Translations under genes and position numbers: made by a program
Assembly: GCA_029309925.1 (NCBI GenBank)
Contig: JARKND010000004.1
Span: forward strand, 62,001-126,000
From: Fulvivirgaceae bacterium JP3-4
GTDB lineage: Bacteria; Bacteroidota; Bacteroidia; Cytophagales; Cyclobacteriaceae
Length of the DNA stretch: 64,000 nucleotides
Direction: 5' to 3'
Shown here: piece by piece, positions 47,380 through 55,007 of the stretch
Numbering within the stretch: position 1 is the first letter of the stretch
Layout: every line of letters begins with the position of its first letter
The notes under the pieces: model-generated
Database searches by the model: none
Told to the model about the DNA's origin: nothing
The model's input: the letters and a program-made list of their open reading frames with translations, nothing else

Positions 47380-48402
47380 ATGATGGATATACAGGAAAAC
47401 GTTGACCTCCTACCCTTCAATACCTTTCATCTGAGCGCAACCGCGCGATATTTTGCCGTGATACGATCAATTTCTGATGCTCAACACGTGTTTGCGTCAG
47501 AAGTTTTCAAAAAAAATGAAGTTCTTATCCTCGGTGGCGGCAGCAATATGCTCTTAACAAGGGATTTCAATGGACTTGTGATCAAAAATGAGCTCAAGGG
47601 TATCAACATTGTTGATGAAAGTGACGCTAATGTGATGCTGAAGGTTCAATCAGGCGAGAACTGGCACGGATTAGTGATGCACTGTGTCGAAAAAGATCTG
47701 GGAGGGATCGAAAACTTATCGCTGATACCGGGGACAGTAGGTGCTGCACCGATGCAAAACATCGGTGCCTATGGAGTCGAGATCGAAAAAGTTATCCACA
47801 ATGTCGAAGCAATCGAATTGAAGACAGGTCATGTTCGTGTTTTCAGTAAGGAAGAATGTCTGTTCGGATATCGGGAAAGTATTTTCAAACAGGAACTGAA
47901 GAACCAGTATTTTATTTCAAGTATTACTTTAACTCTGACCAAAAAAGATCATCAATTCAATGTCAGCTACGGAGCGATCCAGGACGTGCTAAGGGAAAGA
48001 AATGTCGAAAAGTTGACACTTCGGGCGGTCAGTGATGCAATTATTTTTATTCGAAAAAGTAAGCTTCCCGATCCCGATTTGATCGGAAATGCGGGTAGTT
48101 TTTTTAAAAATCCTTCAGTCGATTTTCATTTTTTTTCTGCGCTGAAAGAAAAATTTCCGACCGTTCCTTCCTTTCCGGGAGAAAAAAATCTCATCAAAAT
48201 TCCTGCAGCATGGCTCATTGAAAATTGTGGATGGAAGGGCAAAACCCTTGAAAACATTGGGGTTCACAAGCATCAGGCACTTGTGCTGGTGAACTATGGT
48301 GGTGGTGAAGGAAAAAAAATCTGGCAACTCGCTCAGGATATTCAGCGCAGTGTGAAAGAAAAATTTCACATCGATCTTCACGCAGAAGTCAACGTGATAT
48401 GA
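47380..48402 (+). CDS. murB: UDP-N-acetylenolpyruvoylglucosamine reductase
   Basis: Completes UDP-MurNAc synthesis with NADPH and FAD. The 340-residue type I protein has VLILGGGSNMLL for FAD binding, GTVGAAPMQNIGAYGVEI, GNAGSFFKNPSVDF with the catalytic serine, and a C-terminal substrate domain. Starts at the ATG 47380; a second ATG follows immediately. TAAATTTG at 47341-47348 resembles the phylum's -7 box. Confidence 0.97.
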   Translation: MMDIQENVDLLPFNTFHLSATARYFAVIRSISDAQHVFASEVFKKNEVLILGGGSNMLLTRDFNGLVIKNELKGINIVDESDANVMLKVQSGENWHGLVMHCVEKDLGGIENLSLIPGTVGAAPMQNIGAYGVEIEKVIHNVEAIELKTGHVRVFSKEECLFGYRESIFKQELKNQYFISSITLTLTKKDHQFNVSYGAIQDVLRERNVEKLTLRAVSDAIIFIRKSKLPDPDLIGNAGSFFKNPSVDFHFFSALKEKFPTVPSFPGEKNLIKIPAAWLIENCGWKGKTLENIGVHKHQALVLVNYGGGEGKKIWQLAQDIQRSVKEKFHIDLHAEVNVI

Positions 48403-48550
48403 TGAAGATGACACGCGACTTCGATCACTTTTGCGTTCAGGAAAATTCTTCATCAAAAAAAATTTTTTGCAAAAAATTTTTGCGAATAAAAATTTTGTTA
48501 TAACTTTTCGTATCGTTTAATAAATTTTTAAACTTAAATTCAAAAACGCT

Positions 48551-48628
48551 ATGGCAAAATCAGCGAAGAAAGCAGCAAAGAAGACTGCAAAGAAGTCTGC
48601 AAAGAAAGCTGCTAAGAAGAAGAAGTAA
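48551..48628 (+). CDS. Lysine/alanine-rich histone-like mini-protein
   Basis: A 25-residue ORF starting MAKSAKKAAKKTAKK and ending in four lysines; 13 of the 25 residues are Lys and 8 are Ala. It resembles the tail of histone H1-like proteins. It has a strong terminator directly after it and an AT-rich, promoter-like region before. Too short for most gene finders. It may condense nucleic acids or be a tail of an RNA-binding protein; experimental proof would be needed. Confidence 0.7.
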   Translation: MAKSAKKAAKKTAKKSAKKAAKKKK

Positions 48629-48655
48629 TTAGGTAAAACCTAAGACTTTTGCGAA

Positions 48656-48692
48656 GGGAAGTAATTTGGAATTACTTCCCTTTCGTTTTTTA
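48656..48692 (+). terminator. Rho-independent terminator after the Lys-rich mini-gene
   Basis: GGGAAGTAATT pairs with AATTACTTCCC (11 bp, loop TGG), followed by TTTCGTTTTTT. It is directly downstream of the 25-codon gene, supporting that it is really transcribed. Confidence 0.9.
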
Positions 48693-48743
48693 TACGAGTC
48701 GCGTATTGCTTCTCATCTCGTCCGATTAGTCTGACTCCTTTAC

Positions 48744-48771
48744 CTTATGCAGCGGATTTTCGCTGCATAAG
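48744..48771. other. Perfect hairpin CTTATGCAGCG/CGCTGCATAAG
   Basis: An 11-bp perfect inverted repeat with a GATTTT loop lies 115 bp upstream of the 107-residue gene and beyond the previous gene's terminator. No T-run follows. It may be a regulatory operator or an RNA structure. Confidence 0.5.
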
Positions 48772-48885
48772 AAGCAGTTTAATCACTTCCATTCACTCGG
48801 TTGCGGAAAAATTATCTTGTCTATGCTTGTCTTCGGCAGCCTTGGCCCGTAATTTTCCAGTACTTTCAACAAAAACATCAGGCGT

Positions 48886-49209
48886 ATGGCAAAGGCAGCA
48901 TCAAAATCACCAGCAAAGACAGCAAAGAAAGCCCCTGCAAAGACATCAAAAGCTAAGGCAGGTGGTCCTTCGATTGAAAAAGTAAGTGAAGAGGCGCTTG
49001 AAAAGCTCAGATCGCTCAATCTGGAACCGGAATTACAGAACGACCTCGAGTGGTGCCTGGGAAGTTACCGCGCTGATGGCAATCCTGTCGGCCTGTACGC
49101 AATGGTAGAGCGCGCAGCAACAGTTTTCAAAACAGAAAAGGACAAAAAGACCAAAGGCGTTACAGCAAAACTGATCTCCGACCTGGAGAAAGCGCTTGAA
49201 TCTCGATAA
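48886..49209 (+). CDS. Small protein with histone-tail-like N-terminus
   Basis: A 107-residue protein. The first 28 residues, rich in Lys, Ala and Pro (SPAKTAKKAPAKTSKAKAGG), look like a histone H1/AlgP-type tail. The globular rest contains LEWCLGSYRADGNPVGLYAMVERA, which I believe is conserved in Bacteroidota but cannot name. It adjoins the dCMP deaminase gene tail-to-tail with no spacer. Together with the mini-gene before it and the Hc1 gene near 4 kb, it makes three histone-like genes in this window. Confidence 0.8.
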   Translation: MAKAASKSPAKTAKKAPAKTSKAKAGGPSIEKVSEEALEKLRSLNLEPELQNDLEWCLGSYRADGNPVGLYAMVERAATVFKTEKDKKTKGVTAKLISDLEKALESR

Positions 49210-49692
49210 TCAGATCAGGCCGACAACATTTTCCAGCTGACCCTGGTAACGCACGGTCTCGATTCCAAAGGTCTTCAGAAAGTCTACGCCTTCATCGGAC
49301 GCAATCCCTTTATACTCGGCATACGAGTTAAGGTAAACTACTTTGTTTATCCCCATTGAGTAAATGATGCGCGCGCAAGCCAGGCATGGAGACAGCGTGA
49401 CATACAACGTTGCACCTTCAACGGAAGTCTTATTCTTCACGGCATAGAGAATTGCATTCTGCTCTGCATGAATTGCCAGCGAGCACCCACCTTTCGAGTC
49501 GCGCGGACATCCGACATCGGGCCACTGTTCGTCACAGTTGTGCGTTCCTGAGGGAGGGCCGTTGTAACCTATCGAAATAATGCGCGTGTCTTTGGTTAAC
49601 ACGGCACCTACGTGCCTTTTAATACAATGAGAGCGCCTGGCGAGGTTAACCGCGAGCTCCATGTAGATATCATCAAATGCTGGTCGGGACAT
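49210..49692 (-). CDS. Deoxycytidylate deaminase (dCMP deaminase)
   Basis: Makes dUMP from dCMP, the substrate for ThyA. The 160 residues have zinc ligands in AIHAEQNAILYA and TLSPCLACARIIYS, a second set of Cys/His in GTHNCDEQWPDVGCPRD as in the allosteric type, and a typical C-terminus. It also resembles ComEB. Its upstream gap carries an inverted heptamer-arm repeat. Confidence 0.95.
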   Translation of the reverse strand: MSRPAFDDIYMELAVNLARRSHCIKRHVGAVLTKDTRIISIGYNGPPSGTHNCDEQWPDVGCPRDSKGGCSLAIHAEQNAILYAVKNKTSVEGATLYVTLSPCLACARIIYSMGINKVVYLNSYAEYKGIASDEGVDFLKTFGIETVRYQGQLENVVGLI

Positions 49693-49703
49693 AATCCAAA
49701 ATT

Positions 49704-49848
49704 AAGCATAAAGCTTAAAGCATAAAGCTTAAGCAAACGAGTTTACTTAGTGCTGTTATCTCCGAACAAAAACCTCCGTGAAAGTGTAATGCCCGGTCAA
49801 CTTACCTTGCCGAAGCTTTAAGCTTTCAGCTTTAAGCTTTATCTTTAA
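49704..49848. repeat. Inverted AAGCTTA heptamer arms
   Basis: The left arm (49704-49734) reads AAGCATA, AAGCTTA, AAGCATA, AAGCTTA, AGC. The right arm (49812-49848) reads GAAGCTT, TAAGCTT, TCAGCTT, TAAGCTT, TATCTTT. Both have a strict 7-bp step and are complementary, with a 77-nt spacer. They lie in the divergent gap between the dCMP deaminase and DUF2911 genes, with the arms beginning and ending within about 12 bp of the start codons. Confidence 0.8.
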
Positions 49849-49852
49849 CCAC

Positions 49853-50380
49853 ATGAGAACTCTTGTACCGGCTTTTATTCTGTTGTTGATCTCGTCTGTT
49901 GCGCACGCCCAAGAGAATTTTAAGACACGGCCAAGTCCGCTGGCTGTTACTTCCATGCGTTATAAAGATGCCTATGTGAAGATCGTTTATTCACAGCCAC
50001 AGACTCGCGGCAGGGAGGTGTTTGGTAAACTGGTACCTTACGGACAAGTGTGGCGTCTGGGTGCTAATGAAGCAACTGAAATAACGCTCACCCACGATCT
50101 CCTGATCAATGCGGTGCTGCTTAAGGCCGGCACATATTCAATGTTTGCCGTCCCAAATGCTGACCGCTGGACGATTATCATCAACAAAGACCTTGGCACC
50201 TGGGGCGCATACAATTACAACCAGAAACTTGATGTGCTGCGATTTGACGTGCCGGTAAACGGCAACGGTGTAGCAAGTGAAGCTTTTACAATGACTTTCG
50301 ATCAGAAAAACGAATTGGCAAACCTTTTGATTACCTGGGATAAAACCCGACTTGAAATACCCTTCAAATTCATAAACTAG
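49853..50380 (+). CDS. DUF2911 family exported protein
   Basis: A 175-residue protein with signal peptide (FILLLISSVAHAQ), then the DUF2911 core: VKIVYSQPQTRGREVFGKLVPYG, VWRLGANEATEITLTHDL, AGTYSMFAVPNADRWTIIIN. It probably lies in the periplasm. No function is known for the family. It starts 4 bp after the right arm of the repeat and is followed by a 170-residue exported protein after 2 bp. Confidence 0.9.
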   Translation: MRTLVPAFILLLISSVAHAQENFKTRPSPLAVTSMRYKDAYVKIVYSQPQTRGREVFGKLVPYGQVWRLGANEATEITLTHDLLINAVLLKAGTYSMFAVPNADRWTIIINKDLGTWGAYNYNQKLDVLRFDVPVNGNGVASEAFTMTFDQKNELANLLITWDKTRLEIPFKFIN

Positions 50381-50382
50381 CA

Positions 50383-50895
50383 ATGTACCGCCCCCTCACA
50401 CTACTATTTATGCTGATCGCGTTCGTATCGAGCGCGCAGAAAAAGATCGCTGAGCTTGAAAAAAGAAACGGATTCAAAGACCTCAAACTCGGAATGCCGA
50501 TCGATTCGGTAAGAGGATGGAAACTCAAAAAAGAGTTTAAAGAAAAAGATGAGTTTGATGCCAGGCTATACAGCGTTGAAGATCCGCTTTATGCGTCAAT
50601 CGGTGAAGTGAAAGTGAACAGCGTTGAACTCAAAACCTATAAGGATCAGGTGTACCAGATCCACATTGTGACAGATAAGGATCCACGCCTGATGAAAGCG
50701 CTTGAATCAATTTACGGCATTGCCGAATACGACATGAAACGCGAAACTTATTTCTGGAAAGGGCAAACGCTCGTACTCAAATTCCGCTCATATTCACGCA
50801 ACCAACTCGAAATGATTTACACCTCGTTCAACGTTCTGAATCAAATGAAGGACGATAAAGGAAAAAAGGTGCAGGATATTGCTGACGACTTTTAA
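50383..50895 (+). CDS. Exported protein of unknown function
   Basis: A 170-residue protein with signal peptide (LTLLFMLIAFVSSAQ) and a charged alpha/beta domain. Visible segments are GFKDLKLGMPIDSVRGWKLKKEF and YGIAEYDMKRETYFWKGQTLVLKF. The first resembles short motifs of envelope stress or lipid-transport proteins, but I cannot place it. It is in the middle of a probable three-gene unit with the DUF2911 and DUF1080 genes. Confidence 0.72.
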   Translation: MYRPLTLLFMLIAFVSSAQKKIAELEKRNGFKDLKLGMPIDSVRGWKLKKEFKEKDEFDARLYSVEDPLYASIGEVKVNSVELKTYKDQVYQIHIVTDKDPRLMKALESIYGIAEYDMKRETYFWKGQTLVLKFRSYSRNQLEMIYTSFNVLNQMKDDKGKKVQDIADDF

Positions 50896-50930
50896 TTATT
50901 TCACCATATAACTCTTAACAATCTATTCTT

Positions 50931-51659
50931 ATGAGAAATGTTTTAGCGATGGCCCTTGTTGTATCGGCTATGACCCAAGGATTTTCACAACAGGACGACC
51001 CTAAAGCGACCGAAGTCTGGGAACCAGAGCCTAAAGTAGTAACACCGGGCAACAATGGCGCACCACCATCGGATGCCATTGTATTGTTCGATGGAAAAGA
51101 TCTGAGCAAATGGTCAGATAAAAAAGGAAATCCATCGAAGTGGACAGTGGCTGATGGTGCGCTGACAGTCGCTAAAGGAACAGGTGACATTAAATCAAAA
51201 CAGGAATTTGGTGACATTCAGCTTCATATCGAATGGCGCACTCCTGCTAAGGTCGAAGGCGATGGACAAGGTCGCGGGAACAGCGGCATTTTCTTCCAGG
51301 AAAGATACGAGTTGCAGGTCCTTGATTCGTATAAAAACAGAACATACAGCAACGGACAGGCTGGATCAATCTACAAGCAGACGCCTCCTCTCGTAAATCC
51401 TACAAAAGGTCCGGGTGAGTGGCAGGTCTATGACGTTGTTTACATAGCACCACGCTTCAATAGCGATGGCACACTTAAGACACCAGGAAGAATCACGGCA
51501 TTTTTGAACGGTGTACTGGTTCAGAATAACACAGAGATCCAGGGAACAACGGAGTACATTGGAAAGCCGAAGGTGGTCGCTCACGAAAAGGGATCGTTAG
51601 TCCTCCAGGACCATGGCAATCCTACAAGCTTCAGAAATATCTGGGTGCGCGAACTGTAA
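50931..51659 (+). CDS. DUF1080 (3-keto-disaccharide hydrolase-like) exported protein
   Basis: A 242-residue protein with signal peptide and a concanavalin-like fold of the DUF1080 family (IVLFDGKDLSKWSDKKGNPSKW, GRGNSGIFFQERYELQVLDS, GEWQVYDVVYIAPRFN). The family includes 3-keto-glycoside hydrolases and sugar-binding proteins. It probably acts on carbohydrate at the cell surface. A bidirectional terminator follows. Confidence 0.92.
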   Translation: MRNVLAMALVVSAMTQGFSQQDDPKATEVWEPEPKVVTPGNNGAPPSDAIVLFDGKDLSKWSDKKGNPSKWTVADGALTVAKGTGDIKSKQEFGDIQLHIEWRTPAKVEGDGQGRGNSGIFFQERYELQVLDSYKNRTYSNGQAGSIYKQTPPLVNPTKGPGEWQVYDVVYIAPRFNSDGTLKTPGRITAFLNGVLVQNNTEIQGTTEYIGKPKVVAHEKGSLVLQDHGNPTSFRNIWVREL

Positions 51660-51680
51660 CCTGTTAGCTAAAGAAAAAAA

Positions 51681-51720
51681 AAGAAAAGAGGCTGTCCTTG
51701 AAAGACAGCCTCTTTTGTGG
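51681..51720. terminator. Bidirectional rho-independent terminator
   Basis: A GAGGCTGTC/GACAGCCTC stem (51688-51696 with 51704-51712) is flanked by A-rich sequence on the left and TTTTG on the right. It serves the plus-strand DUF1080 gene and, read in reverse, ends in TTTTC for the minus-strand lgt gene. Confidence 0.92.
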
Positions 51721-51757
51721 TAAGGAAATTGACTCAGTGCGCCAATTGGCGTTGACA

Positions 51758-52546
51758 CTATTTCACCTTCTGCGCTGCAGGCACGAGGTTCTGCTTCGAC
51801 CAGCGCATATACACCCACCCGACTACCGCGAGAATCACCAATGCGATCAACTGGGAATGAGAGAGGATGTCTTCAATAATGAAACCCCTCGCAAGATCTC
51901 CTCTAAGATATTCAAGCAAGAACCGCCCGACAGCATACAATATGAGGTATGTAAGGAAAAGCTGACCATGAAATTTCTTCCGGTCACGCAGGAAGAAAAG
52001 ATAGATCATCACAACTCCGATAAAAGCGGCCTCATATAGCTGCGTTGGGTGCAGCGGTGTATTCAGAGGATCAGCAGAACACGCAGGATTTGTATACGTC
52101 ACCCCGAACGGACTGTCTGTCGGAATACCATGACAACATCCGGCCATAAAACAACCGACCCGGCCAAACATGTGAACAAGGCACGTTGTAATGGCCATCA
52201 CGTCAAGCATGCGATAAGTATTCAGTTTATGTTTTCTGAAAAACCAAAGCATCGTGGGAATAGCAAGAAGAAACGAACCGTAAAAAACAAAGCCGCGCCC
52301 TCCGAGAAGCTTCAGCGGACTCTTTGCATATCCGGATGGGTCTTCGAAAAACAGAAATAACTTTCCACCTACAAAAGCTGCAACAAAGATGAGTAAGAAC
52401 AGTGAGTTCGCCTGATCGAACGTCAGCCCTAACTCCTGCTTGCCGCGAACAGCCATGTACCAAACGCCTGCAATCGCGCCCAGCGCAATAAGGCAACCAT
52501 AGCTGTAGACCTTGACAGAACCGATCTCGAACAGAATCGGGTGCAT
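51758..52546 (-). CDS. lgt: Prolipoprotein diacylglyceryl transferase Lgt
   Basis: Attaches the diacylglyceryl group to the lipobox cysteine of prolipoproteins in the inner membrane. 262 residues with several membrane segments. The Lgt signature is read here as GRVGCFMAGCCHGIPTD, the form usual in Bacteroidota, preceded by HMF. It is downstream of a C1 peptidase and a sugar dehydrogenase gene that itself encodes a lipoprotein. The window is rich in its potential substrates. Confidence 0.95.
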   Translation of the reverse strand: MHPILFEIGSVKVYSYGCLIALGAIAGVWYMAVRGKQELGLTFDQANSLFLLIFVAAFVGGKLFLFFEDPSGYAKSPLKLLGGRGFVFYGSFLLAIPTMLWFFRKHKLNTYRMLDVMAITTCLVHMFGRVGCFMAGCCHGIPTDSPFGVTYTNPACSADPLNTPLHPTQLYEAAFIGVVMIYLFFLRDRKKFHGQLFLTYLILYAVGRFLLEYLRGDLARGFIIEDILSHSQLIALVILAVVGWVYMRWSKQNLVPAAQKVK

Positions 52547-52547
52547 T

Positions 52548-53675
52548 TTATTTCAAACCTAATTTTTGAATGAGCGTATTGTCCAAAGCAGCGCGCGGAA
52601 CAACAAGCGTAATCGTATTGATCGCAAAATAAGCCTCGGAGACTTTGATGTAGCCCTTGTAGGGTCCGATACCGCCCCACGAATTCTTCACTACAAAAAA
52701 CTTCTTCCCTCCTTTTGAACGCTCGATGCCCACGATGTGCATGAGGTGATCATCCTGAGTTGTGAGATTTTCGAACAGGTCCTGGCGAAGTTTTGCGTCA
52801 TATGCGAGCTCTTCTGCATCCGGATTGACCGGCAATGTCGGTTTAGAATCTTTCCACATCATCGCAAACCCTTCATTCTTCTGCTTGAAATTAAAGTTCG
52901 AAACATCGGAATCCCACATCACAGAATAACCTTTTTCAAGCGCCCTCTCCGTCAATGAAATCATTTCATCCAATGGAACATTGTAATATGACTCGTTCGC
53001 ATAGTTATCGGGAATTTCAACAATGAACGGCTTATAAAAAGGATGATGCGTAAACGAAGTGATATAAACGTAGTCTTCAGCCTTGAACTTCAAAACCTCT
53101 GCTGCAAATGTCTTTGGCGTGTACACTTTCTCGCGATAGGTGAATGTTTCAGGAACCTTACCAAGGTGATCGTCCATAATGGCGTTGTAGCCGGCAAGCC
53201 AGTCAGGTTCCAATGGCGGTGATGCGAGTTGCTCGTCAAGGTAGGCTTTAAGACGCTCAACCATTTTCGCATGGTTGTGACTTTTCTCTCCCAGCACTAA
53301 TCCCGAATAAACACCTTCAGGTACTGCCCCGTACTTTCCCATGCCGTTGATCACATCGCTCCCGAGCCCTCCTTCCGAGAACCTCGCGGAACCAAGACGA
53401 AGCAGGTAATTTTTCGCTTTGTCAATGTAGATATTCCTGACGATAAACATTTCCGACAAATCGAACTCACCGAGATTCGCTTTCATGGTCTGTGCTTCAA
53501 CCAGCGAAACGGTGGAGAAGCTCCAGCAGGTGCCCGTGTTTCCCTGATTCTTAACATCGGTGTGGTCTACCTTCGCAAGAGTTGTCATCTCAGGTGTGGC
53601 ATCCTTCATCGGCTGAGCAAGGGCAACCGTTGCTGACAGCCACAGGATCAACGGAGTAGCTATTCGTAAGTTCAT
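52548..53675 (-). CDS. Secreted C1 peptidase (bleomycin hydrolase-like)
   Basis: A 375-residue cysteine peptidase of family C1B with a signal peptide (LWLSATVALAQP). Catalytic Cys50 is in NQGNTGTCWSFS, the His in DDHLMHIVGI and the Asn in VVKNSWGG. C1B enzymes (bleomycin hydrolase/PepC) are usually cytosolic hexamers, so an exported version is notable, though it fits Bacteroidota biology. It lies 1 bp upstream of lgt. Confidence 0.92.
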   Translation of the reverse strand: MNLRIATPLILWLSATVALAQPMKDATPEMTTLAKVDHTDVKNQGNTGTCWSFSTVSLVEAQTMKANLGEFDLSEMFIVRNIYIDKAKNYLLRLGSARFSEGGLGSDVINGMGKYGAVPEGVYSGLVLGEKSHNHAKMVERLKAYLDEQLASPPLEPDWLAGYNAIMDDHLGKVPETFTYREKVYTPKTFAAEVLKFKAEDYVYITSFTHHPFYKPFIVEIPDNYANESYYNVPLDEMISLTERALEKGYSVMWDSDVSNFNFKQKNEGFAMMWKDSKPTLPVNPDAEELAYDAKLRQDLFENLTTQDDHLMHIVGIERSKGGKKFFVVKNSWGGIGPYKGYIKVSEAYFAINTITLVVPRAALDNTLIQKLGLK

Positions 53676-53678
53676 ATT

Positions 53679-54848
53679 CTATTTTTGGTAAGAAATTCTG
53701 TAAATCACGTTAGCATAATCATCCGAAAGCAGCATCGAGCCATCCTTCATTGTCAAGACATCAACAGGCCTGCCCCAGACTTTTTGTGTTGCATCGTCCA
53801 GCCAACCGCTGGCAAAGGTTTCCAGTCCTTCTGACTTATTATCGTTGATCTTCACCAGCACAACGTCATGCCCGCTTTTCTTGCTGCGGTTCCATGATCC
53901 GTGGCGGGCAACGATCAACTGATTTTTGTACGAAGCCGGGAACATTCCTCCTGAATAGAACTTCAACCCCAGTGGAGCCACATGCGGACCCATTTTCTGC
54001 ACTGGTGCTGTAAACTCATTGCATGCTCTTCTGTTCCCGAACTCGGGATCTTTGACACTTCCCTCATGACAATACGGATAACCGAAATGCATTCCAGCTT
54101 TCGATGCGAGGTTGAGTTCGCAGTTTGGAATCTCATCGCCCATCATATCGCGGCCATTGTCGGTGAACCACAACTGCTTCGTATCCGGATGCCATGTGAA
54201 ACCAACAGTATTCCGCACGCCTCTGGCAAACACTTCACGACCGGAGCCATCTGCATTCATACGTGTGATTGAAGCATAGATCTCTTCCTTGCGTTCGCAG
54301 ATGTTGCAGGGAGCCCCCACCGGAACATATAATTTTCCATCAGGGCCAAACGCGATGTACTTCCACCCGTGACCGTCCTGTTTGGGAAATGGCTCACCTA
54401 TGACTTGTGGTTTTCCAGGATTGCTCAGTTTCGATTCAATAGATGCGAATTTGAGGATGCGTGTCATCTCCGCGACATAAAGGTCTCCATCTTTATACGC
54501 CACGCCATTAGGCATATCCAGTCCTTCGGCAATTGTCCATTTCTTATCTGCTTTAAAATCACCATCGGTATCTTTTACAGCATACACTTTGTCGCCATTG
54601 CGATTGCCCACAAACACTGTCCCGTCCGGACTCACTGCAAGAGATCGCGCATTGTCGACTTCGGCATACACTTCGATCTTAAAGCCAGGAGGCAGTTTAA
54701 TTTTGTCAAGTGGAAGGGTACTGGCATATTCGGTAATGGCCGCTGTGCTTCCATCGCTTGCGGCAGGGGCTGTTCGTTCCGACTCTTTTGCCCCGCAAGC
54801 GAGAAGCAACATCAACATCCACACTGGTAATGATCTTGAAATTTGCAT
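53679..54848 (-). CDS. PQQ-dependent sugar dehydrogenase-like lipoprotein
   Basis: A 389-residue beta-propeller protein with lipobox (LLLACGAKESER). It resembles soluble glucose/sorbosone dehydrogenases: SLAVSPDGTVFVGNRNGDKV, WTIAEGLDMPNGVAYKDG, FTWHPDTKQLWFTDNGRDMMG, IVARHGSWNRSK, and VDVLTMKDGSMLLSDD. The substrate is probably a sugar or polyol. First gene of a unit with the C1 peptidase and lgt. Confidence 0.9.
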   Translation of the reverse strand: MQISRSLPVWMLMLLLACGAKESERTAPAASDGSTAAITEYASTLPLDKIKLPPGFKIEVYAEVDNARSLAVSPDGTVFVGNRNGDKVYAVKDTDGDFKADKKWTIAEGLDMPNGVAYKDGDLYVAEMTRILKFASIESKLSNPGKPQVIGEPFPKQDGHGWKYIAFGPDGKLYVPVGAPCNICERKEEIYASITRMNADGSGREVFARGVRNTVGFTWHPDTKQLWFTDNGRDMMGDEIPNCELNLASKAGMHFGYPYCHEGSVKDPEFGNRRACNEFTAPVQKMGPHVAPLGLKFYSGGMFPASYKNQLIVARHGSWNRSKKSGHDVVLVKINDNKSEGLETFASGWLDDATQKVWGRPVDVLTMKDGSMLLSDDYANVIYRISYQK

Positions 54849-54951
54849 GTGATCTTGCGTTTAGTATCCGAAAATAATTGATTTTGAAGTCAGTTCTCAA
54901 GACTTTTTGTGAATGGTACCTGCAACCGCACTTTAAATTAAACGATCTGCG

Positions 54952-55007
54952 TATTTTTGCAGTTTGAGGGAGATAGACGGCCAACGGTCCGTCTGACAAC
55001 AGCAACA
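54952..55007 (+). promoter_or_regulatory. Promoter -7 box and leader hairpin of the ABC-F gene
   Basis: TATTTTTG at 54952-54959 fits TAnnTTTG. The short leader then contains AGACGGCC/GGTCCGTCT around 54974-54994, a hairpin with one bulged base, 14 bp before the ATG. Such leaders can make ABC-F genes responsive to ribosome stalling, but this is not shown. Confidence 0.45.

Noticed and set aside
48551-48628. The Lys-rich mini-ORF as a simple AAG microsatellite
   Set aside because: Codons for Lys and Ala alternate between synonyms (AAA/AAG, GCA/GCG/GCT), and it has a start codon, stop and terminator, so coding is more likely than slippage.
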